Positions 33,638-42,598 of a DNA stretch of 48,748 nucleotides are shown here, one piece after another. Made by a program: the position numbers and the translations under genes. The DNA is taken from NCBI GenBank assembly GCA_003139775.1, contig PLGI01000124.1:1-48748 (forward strand), in the 5' to 3' direction. The stretch comes from Syntrophaceae bacterium (lineage in GTDB: Bacteria; Desulfobacterota; Syntrophia; Syntrophales; Smithellaceae). The number at the start of each line of letters is the position of its first letter. The stretch's first letter is position 1. The notes under the pieces are model-generated. The model was not told where the DNA came from. It did no database searches and worked only from the letters and a program-made list of their open reading frames with translations.

Positions 33638-35959
33638 ATGCGAACTACTGAAATAATAATTGAAGAGATAAAAGAGTTAATTGTATCGAAGGGCTATATA
33701 TATGCTCTTTGCATGATTATATTTGATGACTTTCATGTAAATCCTGAAAAGATGCAGGATATTAATTATAGAGAAAGGTTAAGTAACAAAGAAGCATCTC
33801 TACTTCTTGGTTTTTTAATTCAGAATTTAATAGATTTCAATGTACCAGAATCTCCTCAAGATTTAATTCAAATGAAACAACGTACATACGAATTATTGGA
33901 AGAATTGCACGAATCTATTTCAGCACCATTCTTCGCAAAATTAAAGAACAACATTGAAGCTGAACACAGGGGAGAAAATTCAAGAGCAGATCAGAAAGAA
34001 TTTTTTGGTAAAAGAGATATGCTTGTAGAGTCCATATTTTATTCTGGGGCAGGCGTTTATGATTTTCAATATCTAGATTTTCTAGAAAAAAAATATAAAT
34101 ACGATATAAAATGGCTTACTGAAGAAAGAGAGCTTAATATAACGGATTCGAAAAATATTGTTCTTCGAATCAAAGATATCTTTCAAGAAAAATCAAAAAA
34201 AGTTCATTGGTATGATTTAAAACAAAGGTTACCTATATTTATTGAGCGTATGAAGAAAAAAAACGCTAATGAAGATTGGGATAAACATGCAAAAGATAGT
34301 TTACCCATGTTAGAATTTCATCAATATAAAGAATTGTTTTTTGACTGTGTGAAAGATGAAGAAAAATTAAGCATAGATGAGATAAGAGATAAACATTGGA
34401 AGTCTTTTTATAAAAATTTAATAGACTTATTTGTTATTGAAAAATCAAATTTTAGTAACGAAGTTAATATTGAGGCTTTTCTAAATAACTTTTCTGTCAA
34501 ACCACACAAAGGTTTAAATTCTCATTTTAAAACAATTGGGCATTACAATATCATAAACTCTCATCCGATTATCAGGCTAGATCATGAAAGATATTTTGTG
34601 CCAATGGTTTTTTTATTATTCGAATCACTATATGAAAGTCCTTTTTATTGGATGGTAAATGACAAAGCTTATATTGATAAAGCAGGGAAAAACAGAGGTA
34701 AAACTGGCGAAGAAATTACATACGATTTCCTATTAAAGGTTTTTGGAATAAACAGAACTTTTAAATCAGTTAAGATCATATCTCAAAAAGGATCTGTTGA
34801 TACAGATATTGATGTCCTTTGCATTCTTGGAAGTAAAGCATTATGCGTTCAAGTAAAATCAAAAAAACTAACCGAACTCTCAAGAAAAGGTGATGATGAA
34901 TCATTAAAAAATGATTTCCAGAAAGCTGTTCAAGATACCTATGAACAAGGATTGATATGTCGTCAAAGAATATTAGAAAAAGGCTCAACATTCATAGATG
35001 AAGATGGTCATGATATAAAACTGTCAGAAGAAATTGATGAAGTTTATATAATGGGAATAACGACAGAAAATTATCCATCATTAACTCATCAATGTCATGT
35101 TATGCTGGATAAAAAAGATAATGACCCATTCCCAATTATTTTAACTATTTTCGACTTGGAAATAATTATCCACTATTTGCAAGACCCTTACGATTTTCTT
35201 TATTATATTAGACAAAGAACAGTATTAATGGATTATTTCATTGCTGAAGAAGAAATAGTATTTCTTGGATATCATTTGAATCACAAATTGTGGAAGGCAC
35301 CAAACAGAGATTTGGTCTTAATTGATCAAAGTATTGGTCAATTAATTGATAGGAATTATTATCCACTAAAATTAGGATTAGAAATATCCGATGAAGGTGA
35401 TAAAATTAAAAATAGGTGGATAAATGAAGATTTTGATAATCTTTGCAAGGAAATTAAAACATTAAAAGATGCTAAAATTACAGACATTATATTTCATCTT
35501 TTAGATTGGTCAGGTGAAGCAAGAAAGAATCTGGTAAGCTATATAAAAATTACAAAATTAAAAACTTTAAAGGATGAAAAATTTCACAATTTTTCTATGC
35601 CACCAAATGATAGTGACTCTCTACGTGTTGGAGTTACATATATATCACTGAATACTAATGATCGTTATGAATTAAAAAATATGTTATTAAGCTTTTGTAG
35701 AAGACGAAAATATATAAGCAAAGCGGATGCATGGATTGGCTTTGGCAGTGTAAAAAATGGTGTGAACATGATAGATGCAATTGCCTTTAATAATCAAAAA
35801 TGGGTTTATAATGAGGAACTAGAAAAGGTATCAAAAGATTTCTTTGAGGCTGGAAATCAGGGCAAGTTCATTAGGCTTGGTCAAAAAATTGGTAGAAATG
35901 ATAAATGCCATTGTGGAAGTGGCTTGAAATACAAAAAATGTTGTGGAAAAGAACGCTGA
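33638..35959 (+). CDS. Mrr-like nuclease protein with C-terminal SEC-C motif
   Basis: I do not recognise the full-length protein of 773 residues. Its centre shows a restriction-endonuclease-like core: GKTGEEITYDFLLKVFG (E358/E359), then IDVLCILGSKALCVQVK, giving D392 and Q405-x-K407, the D...QxK form used by Mrr-type nucleases. The last 20 residues are a SEC-C zinc motif, CHCGSGLKYKKCC. The N-terminal 340 residues are helical and charged with no known motif. The ORF can extend to TTG at 33545, but that region is an intergenic hairpin, and the ATG at 33638 has AGGT upstream. The gene is much more A+T-rich than its neighbours, which suggests acquisition. A defence role is possible but inferred. 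Confidence 0.75.
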   Translation: MRTTEIIIEEIKELIVSKGYIYALCMIIFDDFHVNPEKMQDINYRERLSNKEASLLLGFLIQNLIDFNVPESPQDLIQMKQRTYELLEELHESISAPFFAKLKNNIEAEHRGENSRADQKEFFGKRDMLVESIFYSGAGVYDFQYLDFLEKKYKYDIKWLTEERELNITDSKNIVLRIKDIFQEKSKKVHWYDLKQRLPIFIERMKKKNANEDWDKHAKDSLPMLEFHQYKELFFDCVKDEEKLSIDEIRDKHWKSFYKNLIDLFVIEKSNFSNEVNIEAFLNNFSVKPHKGLNSHFKTIGHYNIINSHPIIRLDHERYFVPMVFLLFESLYESPFYWMVNDKAYIDKAGKNRGKTGEEITYDFLLKVFGINRTFKSVKIISQKGSVDTDIDVLCILGSKALCVQVKSKKLTELSRKGDDESLKNDFQKAVQDTYEQGLICRQRILEKGSTFIDEDGHDIKLSEEIDEVYIMGITTENYPSLTHQCHVMLDKKDNDPFPIILTIFDLEIIIHYLQDPYDFLYYIRQRTVLMDYFIAEEEIVFLGYHLNHKLWKAPNRDLVLIDQSIGQLIDRNYYPLKLGLEISDEGDKIKNRWINEDFDNLCKEIKTLKDAKITDIIFHLLDWSGEARKNLVSYIKITKLKTLKDEKFHNFSMPPNDSDSLRVGVTYISLNTNDRYELKNMLLSFCRRRKYISKADAWIGFGSVKNGVNMIDAIAFNNQKWVYNEELEKVSKDFFEAGNQGKFIRLGQKIGRNDKCHCGSGLKYKKCCGKER

Positions 35960-36033
35960 GAAACTGCTAATTATCCAGAACAAGGAGCTAGTGATTCAGG
36001 GAACTTAATTAAGTCTTAGTCTCTATACGTCGA

Positions 36034-36378
36034 TTAAATCCGACCGTATTTATCTTCCAGCCTTTCGATATCATCATCACCATAGTATTCACCTGTCTGC
36101 ACTTCTATGATAATAAGATTTTCGTCTGAAGAATTCTGGACGCGGTGTTTTGATTTTTGGGGAATATCCAGTGAGCTTCCCGCGCGTAAAGGTTTTTTTT
36201 TGCCGTCAACAATCGCGACCCCAAAGCCTGCAACAACAAACCAGTGCTCTGAGCGTAGCTTATGGCGCTGCAAACTTAAAATGCCGCTGGGTTCAACGAC
36301 AATTCTCTTTACTTTATGGTCGGAGGTTTCCGATAAAACTTCAAAATATCCCCATGGACGTTTATTCTTTAGAGTCAT
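36034..36378 (-). CDS. Stand-alone mannose-6-phosphate isomerase type II-like cupin
   Basis: The 114-residue single cupin domain is like the C-terminal isomerase half of ManC/AlgA: RPWGYFEVLSE, then LSLQRHKLRSEHWFVVAG with metal-ligand histidines, RAGSSLDIPQKSKHRVQN, and EVQTGEYYGDDDIERLEDKYGR. It probably interconverts fructose 6-phosphate and mannose 6-phosphate. GGTGAA lies just before the ATG, closer than usual. It is alone on the minus strand, converging on the nuclease gene. Confidence 0.87.
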   Translation of the reverse strand: MTLKNKRPWGYFEVLSETSDHKVKRIVVEPSGILSLQRHKLRSEHWFVVAGFGVAIVDGKKKPLRAGSSLDIPQKSKHRVQNSSDENLIIIEVQTGEYYGDDDIERLEDKYGRI

Positions 36379-36656
36379 TTCACCAAACTCACAGATTTTG
36401 TTTTTTAACTATTACGCTAGCAATTAAAAGTTTAAATATTTTACTAGGCAATTTCAAGTAGCTTAGTCTTAACTTTACGCTATTACTGGACTCCGGCCTT
36501 CGTCAAAATGACGGCATTTAGATATTTTATTACTGAATTAATAACACAAAATTAAACCAATGAAAAGCCCTTTCCAGACTCGCTTTAACCGCCAAAATAT
36601 GCTAATCAATTAAGCATAAACAAAAAATCACGGCGGAAAGCAATTATCAATTTTTC

Positions 36657-37343
36657 ATGAATATAAACTATACAGTTAAACGAAGTCGAAAAAGAAAAAG
36701 AACCATTTCTCTGCAAATCAGCGATAATTCCGAGTTAGTAATCGCCGCCCCATATTTTACGCCGGTTGCGGAAATAAATCGTTTTGTTCAGGAAAAACAA
36801 AACTGGATTCATAAAACAATTCAGAAGCGCAAAGAAGACTCGATTAAAAATAAATCCAAAGAATATATCACCGGTGAAATGTTTTATTATCTTGGTGAAT
36901 CATTTCCATTGGAAACATTTTTTGAACAAAATGAGCGGAAAGGCCTTGTTTTTTGGGGCAATCGTTTTTATCTTAACACCGCTGATGCGGCAGAAAAGGG
37001 AATGTTTTACTTTGTTTCGTGGTATAAGAAGAAAGCCAAGCAACATATCCGGCAGCGTGTTGATTTTTATAGCAGCGAACTTAAACTGCGGGCGAAAAAT
37101 GTTAAGATAACTTCCGCCGAAAAACGCTGGGGCTCTTGTTCGGCTGATGACAATTTGTCCTTCAGTTTCCGGCTGATTATGGCGCCGCCGGATATAATTG
37201 ATTACGTGATTGTGCATGAGCTTATGCACATTAAAGAAAAGAACCATTCAGCGGCATTTTGGAAATTAATAGAAGCGGTCATGCCGGAATATAAGATGCA
37301 CAGACGCTGGCTCAAAGATAATAATCACAAATTTATTCTTTGA
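36657..37343 (+). CDS. YgjP-like zinc metallopeptidase
   Basis: The 228-residue protein belongs to the YgjP/DUF45 family, related to SprT proteases. The zinc site is HELMH with a third ligand in KNHSAAFWKL. Family segments include EKRWGSCSADDNLSFSFRLI and YKMHRRWLKDN at the C terminus. No signal or membrane segment is seen. The role is unknown; in several bacteria it lies next to restriction or repair genes. It is followed after 33 bases by a DUF2156 gene. Confidence 0.9.
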   Translation: MNINYTVKRSRKRKRTISLQISDNSELVIAAPYFTPVAEINRFVQEKQNWIHKTIQKRKEDSIKNKSKEYITGEMFYYLGESFPLETFFEQNERKGLVFWGNRFYLNTADAAEKGMFYFVSWYKKKAKQHIRQRVDFYSSELKLRAKNVKITSAEKRWGSCSADDNLSFSFRLIMAPPDIIDYVIVHELMHIKEKNHSAAFWKLIEAVMPEYKMHRRWLKDNNHKFIL

Positions 37344-37376
37344 GCCGAACAAAGAAAGGACTAAATAAATATTTAT

Positions 37377-38234
37377 ATGGAAACAATCGAAACCGTTGAT
37401 TTGAAGCATCATGATTGTCTGACAGAACGCTTCCATCAAATGAATTTACAAATTTCCGATTATACCTTCGCCAATGTTTATCTGTTTCGTAAAATCAGCC
37501 ATTATGAATTTTTAACAACGGATTGCGGGTTATTTATTTCCGGCCGGAATAAACAAGAACAGCGTTACATCATGCCGTTAAACGACCCGCGCGGCTGTGA
37601 CATGCAGACATTCCACGATCTTTTAGGCCGCCAGGACTGTTTCTTCCCCATACCCGAAAAATGGCTTTCTTTTTTCCCGGCGGATAAATTCGTCATAAAC
37701 TGCGACGACAATGAATCCGACTATATTTATCTCACCGAAAAAATGGCCAATTTTAAGGGAAAACAATACACACGCCATCGGAATCACCTAAGCCAATTTT
37801 TCTCTTTATACATGCCCGAAGGTAAACCAATATCCATGAATAATTTTCAGGAAGCCATGAGTATTTTACAGGAATGGCAAAATGATTCCGAATCAGCGCC
37901 GGATAAAACCGATTTCGAGCAATGCAGCGAAGCGCTGCAAAAAGTTTCCGAGCTTGCTCTCTGGGGGACAATATATTACATTGAAAACGAACCGGCTGGT
38001 TTTATTATCGGCGAAGCACTTAATGCGGATACGTTTTGCCTGCATTTTGCCAAGGCGTCCACGAAGTATCACGGCATTTATGAGTTTATGTTTAATGACA
38101 CAGCAAAGAAATTGCAGTTTCAATATAAGTATCTCAATCTCGAAGAAGATATGGGCAATAAAAATTTACGCCGGACAAAAGATTCATACGGCCCTGAGTT
38201 GCTCTTAAAAAAATACCGTATCAGCATCAAATGA
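37377..38234 (+). CDS. DUF2156 family protein (GNAT-like fold)
   Basis: The 285-residue protein resembles the DUF2156 domain found in the catalytic part of phosphatidylglycerol lysyltransferase. It consists of two GNAT-like halves. Signature parts are ISDYTFANVYLFRKI, RHRNHLSQF, WGTIYYIENEPAGFIIGE and YLNLEEDMGNKNLRRTKDSY near the end. No membrane flippase domain is present, so it is a soluble form of unknown substrate. The ribosome site AAAGGA is far from the ATG (about 16 bases). It is 18 bases upstream of feoB, a probable operon. Confidence 0.82.
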   Translation: METIETVDLKHHDCLTERFHQMNLQISDYTFANVYLFRKISHYEFLTTDCGLFISGRNKQEQRYIMPLNDPRGCDMQTFHDLLGRQDCFFPIPEKWLSFFPADKFVINCDDNESDYIYLTEKMANFKGKQYTRHRNHLSQFFSLYMPEGKPISMNNFQEAMSILQEWQNDSESAPDKTDFEQCSEALQKVSELALWGTIYYIENEPAGFIIGEALNADTFCLHFAKASTKYHGIYEFMFNDTAKKLQFQYKYLNLEEDMGNKNLRRTKDSYGPELLLKKYRISIK

Positions 38235-38252
38235 TTGGGAAAGTAGAAATTA

Positions 38253-40493
38253 ATGAGCGAACCAATCACCATAACATCATTGCATGAAGGCGATCAGGGA
38301 GTCATTCATTCCATTGAAGGCGGCTCGGCCCTGACCAGCCGCCTGGCTGGCATGGGTATAGTCACGAATGCCAGATTCCGCATCGCTCAGGCTGGCGGCG
38401 GCCTTATCGTCATTCAGGTAGCAAATACACGGATTGCGCTGGGCCAGGGCGAAGCTTCAAAAATAATGGTTTATAAAATCGACCCCGACGACGAAGTCTG
38501 CCTGCCGCCCATCGAAAAGGAAATCTTTGTAGCCCTTGTCGGCCAGCCCAATGTAGGCAAATCGACAGTGTTTAATATTCTTACCGGTTTGTCCCAGCAT
38601 GTCGGCAACTGGCCGGGAAAAACGGTGGAAAAGAAAGAGGGAACTCATCGCGCCGATAATGTTTTAATCAGAATCGTCGATCTGCCGGGAACTTACAGCC
38701 TGACCGCGTTTTCCGAAGAAGAGAGGGTTGCCCGGGATTTCATCATCAAGGAAAAACCCGATCTCGTAGTGCTCATATTAAACGCGGCGGCACTGGAAAG
38801 AGGCCTTTATCTTTTATCCGAAGTTCTATTACTCAATCGTCCGGTCATTGTAGCCATCAATATGATTGATGTCGCTTCCGCTCAAGGCACCGAAATTGAT
38901 ACACGGGCATTGCAGGATTCGTTGGGGATACCGGTTATTCCCATGGTGGCCAAACGCAACAGTGGCATCAAAGAACTGGTGAATCAAATTTCAACGATCG
39001 CTTCAGGTGAATATAAATATAACCCTGAATTACCGGAAGTCTCCGCCGATCATCAGGACATTTATCGGGACATTTTGGAACAAGTGCGGCCTTATATTCA
39101 GGAGCCTTACACGCCGGAATGGGTAACCATAAAATTGATGGAAGGCGATCCTGAAGTATCAACAATGGTAGAGGGCAAGGCGCGGAAATCCGCGTGGGAT
39201 GATATACAGAATCTTCTCATCAAGCATGAAGACGCCCTCCACGCCGTTGTCAATGGCCGTTACGACTGGATTGAAAAAATCACCAGATCGGCCGTTTCCC
39301 GCTTTAAAATGGGACAAGTGGTACTGACCGACAGAATTGACCACATTCTGACGCGTCCGATCATGGGCATTCCTATTTTACTTGCGGTCATGGCCTTTGT
39401 CTTTTTTCTCACCTATGCGGTGGGAGTTCCACTGCAAAACGCGATGAGCAATTTTATCCACCAATTCATTCAATTTTGTGAACCATTGACAACCGGCTGG
39501 CCGGCATGGCTTCAGGGACTAATACTCAATGGCGTTATTGGCGGAGCGGGCTCTGTGCTCACTTTTATACCTATTTTGCTGATCTTTTTTGCCATCATGG
39601 CTCTTTTGGAAGATATCGGTTATATGGCGCGTGCCGCTTTTGTTATGGACAGAATCATGCATCTTGTCGGCCTGCATGGAAAAAGCTTTATTCCGATGTG
39701 CCTGGGCTTTGGTTGCAACGTACCTGCCGTTCTGGGTACAAGAATTATTGAAACACGCAAAGCCCGGATGATCACATTGCTTTTAATTCCTTTTGTTCCC
39801 TGCACCGCGCGGCTGGCCATATTGACGCTTGTCTCCGCCGCAGTCTTCAGAGAAAATGCCGCTTATGTATCCTGGAGCATTCTGGCTCTGAATATCGCGG
39901 TGCTTGGTGTCGCCGGAATTTTCGTCAACAAGGTTCTTGGGAAACAGGACGCTCCTTTTATTATGGAGCTGCCCATCTACCACAGCCCCGATATAAAAAC
40001 GATCATAATGGTCATCTGGTCAAGAACAGTATCTTTCATCCGTAAAGCGGGAACCGTCATTCTGGGTGTCTCCCTGATTGTCTGGTTTTTATCTTATTTT
40101 CCTTCAGGGAAAGTGGAAGACAGCTTTCTTGCTTCGTTTGGTAAATTGCTCCAGCCGCTGGGTGTCCCACTGGGATTGGATTGGAAGATGATTACCGCGC
40201 TTTTAACCGGTCTGGTAGCGAAAGAAAATGTCGTGGCTACACTGGGAGTTCTTTATTCCGTGGGCAGAGAAGGTTTGACCCATATACTGCCCACTATCAT
40301 GAGCCCGGAATCAGCCGCGTCATTTCTTGTGGTGATGATGCTTTTTATACCCTGCGCCGCGACAATCGCTGTTTTGAAAAAAGAAATGAACAGCAATAAA
40401 TGGTTTTATTCCACCATTGCTATGACGCTTGTTGTTTCCTATCTGGGCGGGATTGCGGCGTACAACTTTGTCAAATGGCTAGGAATTAGTTGA
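38253..40493 (+). CDS. feoB: Ferrous iron transporter, FeoA-FeoB fusion
   Basis: This 746-residue inner-membrane protein imports Fe(II). Residues 1-78 are a FeoA-like SH3 domain (LHEGDQGVIHSIEGG) fused to FeoB. The G domain follows with G1 GQPNVGKS (97-104), DLPGTYSL (143-150) and NMID. The membrane part has two gate repeats, including GCNVPAVLGTRIIETRKARM and PFVPCTARLAIL, and a final PCAATIAVLKKE segment. Fusion of FeoA to FeoB is known in anaerobes. No separate feoA or feoC is seen. It probably shares a transcript with the DUF2156 gene. Confidence 0.95.
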   Translation: MSEPITITSLHEGDQGVIHSIEGGSALTSRLAGMGIVTNARFRIAQAGGGLIVIQVANTRIALGQGEASKIMVYKIDPDDEVCLPPIEKEIFVALVGQPNVGKSTVFNILTGLSQHVGNWPGKTVEKKEGTHRADNVLIRIVDLPGTYSLTAFSEEERVARDFIIKEKPDLVVLILNAAALERGLYLLSEVLLLNRPVIVAINMIDVASAQGTEIDTRALQDSLGIPVIPMVAKRNSGIKELVNQISTIASGEYKYNPELPEVSADHQDIYRDILEQVRPYIQEPYTPEWVTIKLMEGDPEVSTMVEGKARKSAWDDIQNLLIKHEDALHAVVNGRYDWIEKITRSAVSRFKMGQVVLTDRIDHILTRPIMGIPILLAVMAFVFFLTYAVGVPLQNAMSNFIHQFIQFCEPLTTGWPAWLQGLILNGVIGGAGSVLTFIPILLIFFAIMALLEDIGYMARAAFVMDRIMHLVGLHGKSFIPMCLGFGCNVPAVLGTRIIETRKARMITLLLIPFVPCTARLAILTLVSAAVFRENAAYVSWSILALNIAVLGVAGIFVNKVLGKQDAPFIMELPIYHSPDIKTIIMVIWSRTVSFIRKAGTVILGVSLIVWFLSYFPSGKVEDSFLASFGKLLQPLGVPLGLDWKMITALLTGLVAKENVVATLGVLYSVGREGLTHILPTIMSPESAASFLVVMMLFIPCAATIAVLKKEMNSNKWFYSTIAMTLVVSYLGGIAAYNFVKWLGIS

Positions 40494-40540
40494 GGGTCAA
40501 GGGGCAGGGTTCAAGGCGCCCTAAAGGTAATACCTTTGTT

Positions 40541-40612
40541 GGTTCAAGTCTCTGACTTGAACCCGGTTGCATTTAGCACACAGCATTCTGGTTCAAATCA
40601 GAATTTGAACCA
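40541..40612. repeat. Two GTTCAA-family hairpins after feoB
   Basis: GGTTCAAGTC/GACTTGAACC (40541-40563) is a perfect 10-bp stem, and TGGTTCAAAT/ATTTGAACCA (40589-40612) is another. They lie between the convergent feoB and lipoprotein genes, close to a weaker AAAGGTA/TACCTTT stem near 40523-40537. They share the core with hairpins at 8648-8723. They may protect or end both transcripts. Confidence 0.7.
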
Positions 40613-40625
40613 TCACAATGACAGA

Positions 40626-41780
40626 TCAGTAGTTTATGTTGTTTACAACCGGCCGGTAGAGAAACAAATTCCGGCGGAGGAAGCTGGTTTTCTTTTCAAA
40701 ATCTTCCGCTGAATTACAAACGTAAGTTACAATAAGATTTTTATTCCGGGAAAATTCAATGTGTTCTTTGCCGGCATAACAAAAATTGTTTTTGTCATAT
40801 AATGGACTTTGGGGATCAACTTCGGGAACCTTCATACCCAATGCTTTCGGCTTACTCCATGGGCCTTCAGGTTCATCGGCTACTTGATAAAATAATTTAT
40901 CGCCTTTATTTTGCGTGGTTAAGTAAACAGCAATCCATTTCTTTTCGGCGGCATGGTATCTTACGCTTAGCTCAGAAACACAGGCGTCAAGAATAACTTT
41001 TACTCGCGCGGGATTCAGGTTGTTCTGCCATGTTCCTTCTTTAGTAAAATATTCAATGGCTCCCGTCGGATTATCCAGTTTAGTTACGGGAATCCGGGCA
41101 AGTATATTCCCTAAAATATTTACCGCGTCTTTGGAATAAGTGTAGAACGGATAAAAATAAACATAATTATCATGAACAACGGAAGTTGTCGCGAAAGCGG
41201 CAATTTCCGGCGGAATCGCCGGCGTTAGATCAATGTAACCCACTCTCCATTTATAGGGATCAGCAGCCGAAAAATCTTTTATCCGCGCTAATTTGTGTCC
41301 TGTAATTTTAAATTTGAAAAGTTCCCCTTTTTTATCTATCGCTGCAACAGCTATTAAAGGAATATATAAAACACTATTGACCATAAAAGGATCCTGCGGC
41401 CAGAGCCATTCATTTTCACCGAATGACGACACAAATTTTTCGTTTTTCTTTTTTAGATAATATTGAATTTTAAATTCGTTGTTGACGGAGCAGGTGGAGA
41501 TCGCTAGCGTTGTCCCGAGTATGACATCCATATCAACGCGGTCTTTTCTGCCTTCTTCATGGGCAACAAATGTATCACCGAACAGCCACAGGGTGCGCTC
41601 CTGATCCAGCGAGATGGAGTAGGCGCCATCACCACCATACCAGCCATTCTTATCGGGAAAAACAGGCATACATTGATTTGATGGAACCTCAGCAGTATAT
41701 TTTTCAGAAAGAAAAGTAGAACACGAAAAAAGGGGAAGGATTAACAGCAATAAGACAATAAATACTGATTTTTTTATCAT
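40626..41780 (-). CDS. Secreted lipoprotein, DUF4185-like
   Basis: The 384-residue protein begins with a lipoprotein signal peptide (MIKKSVFIVLLLLILPLFSC), with C20 as the lipid-modified cysteine. The mature part has GWYGGDGAYSISL and RTLWLFGDTFV, typical of DUF4185-like beta-propeller proteins related to glycoside hydrolases, and repeats of aromatic-rich strands. A substrate cannot be named. An upstream GTG at 41822 is possible. The ATG at 41780 gives a normal lipoprotein signal. Neither has a strong ribosome site. Confidence 0.65.
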   Translation of the reverse strand: MIKKSVFIVLLLLILPLFSCSTFLSEKYTAEVPSNQCMPVFPDKNGWYGGDGAYSISLDQERTLWLFGDTFVAHEEGRKDRVDMDVILGTTLAISTCSVNNEFKIQYYLKKKNEKFVSSFGENEWLWPQDPFMVNSVLYIPLIAVAAIDKKGELFKFKITGHKLARIKDFSAADPYKWRVGYIDLTPAIPPEIAAFATTSVVHDNYVYFYPFYTYSKDAVNILGNILARIPVTKLDNPTGAIEYFTKEGTWQNNLNPARVKVILDACVSELSVRYHAAEKKWIAVYLTTQNKGDKLFYQVADEPEGPWSKPKALGMKVPEVDPQSPLYDKNNFCYAGKEHIEFSRNKNLIVTYVCNSAEDFEKKTSFLRRNLFLYRPVVNNINY

Positions 41781-41830
41781 ACCCAATAAACCATAGCCTT
41801 TTTTATTTTTTTTAAAATCCACATATTTCT

Positions 41831-41990
41831 GGGCTGTTCAAAAATGCTTAGATGCAAGGCGCGCAAAAACCATATCACGAGGCGTATAACCTGAAGGTCA
41901 CGCGTATAGATATACATTGAGCGGTGCGGTTTGCAGCTCAACGCAGCAGACCATGGTGCCCTTCAGGGTATGAACGTTTTTCAACAGCCC
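41831..41990. mobile_element. MITE-like element with 16-bp terminal inverted repeats
   Basis: The 160-base unit begins GGGCTGTTCAAAAATG and ends CGTTTTTCAACAGCCC. The ends are inverted repeats with 14 of 16 bases matching. No reading frame lies inside. GGGCTGTTCAAAA appears again at 48560, and an internal CCATGGTGCCCTT segment at 41951 recurs at 46439, so parts of the same element are scattered in the window. Confidence 0.7.
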
Positions 41991-42025
41991 ACTTTCCCCA
42001 TTAATGACTTGATGATGCATAAATA

Positions 42026-42583
42026 TTATATCCCATGATCAATAAGAATCATTACACCGATTGCAATTAAAACGATTCCGCCGAATATTTCTACTTTTTT
42101 ACCAAAAATTTTTGCCAGAACTTTGCCAAAGATCATGCCGACTGTTGTCATGACAAAACAGACAATGCCGATAATTACCGCCGGAAACAAAATAGGATTT
42201 TTAAGGACGGAAAAGCTAAATCCTATGGCCAGCGCATCGATGCTGGTGGCAATGGAGAGCAGAAGCAGCGGCCAGCCGCGCGTTTGATCGGCTTTCTCCT
42301 CATCGCTTTCTTTTTCGAATCCCTCCCAGATCATCTTTACGCCAACCAACACCAGCAGTGCAAAAGCAATCCAGTGATCAAGTGACGCTATGATTTCAAC
42401 AACCGTCAAACCAGCCAGCCAACCGATAATGGGCATGACAAACTGAAACAATCCGAAGGCCGCCGCCAGCCGTAAAACCGGAGCGCATGATTTTTTATCA
42501 TTTGCCGCCCCAATGCCAATCGCCACGGAGAACGCATCAACACCCAGACCAATAGCCAGAAAAAATATTGTTATCAAACTCAT
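42026..42583 (-). CDS. mntP: Manganese efflux pump MntP
   Basis: The 185-residue membrane protein has six helices and the MntP repeats: FLAIGLGVDAFSVAIGIG in the first half and SIATSIDALAIGFSFS in the second, with the aspartates needed for Mn(II) export. It follows uvrC by 15 bases on the same strand and probably shares its transcript. No manganese riboswitch can be placed directly upstream. Confidence 0.93.
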   Translation of the reverse strand: MSLITIFFLAIGLGVDAFSVAIGIGAANDKKSCAPVLRLAAAFGLFQFVMPIIGWLAGLTVVEIIASLDHWIAFALLVLVGVKMIWEGFEKESDEEKADQTRGWPLLLLSIATSIDALAIGFSFSVLKNPILFPAVIIGIVCFVMTTVGMIFGKVLAKIFGKKVEIFGGIVLIAIGVMILIDHGI

Positions 42584-42598
42584 ATTAAATCATCATAC

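Noticed and set aside
42584-42598. Manganese riboswitch in front of mntP
   Set aside because: Only 15 bases separate uvrC and mntP, too few for the yybP-ykoY fold.
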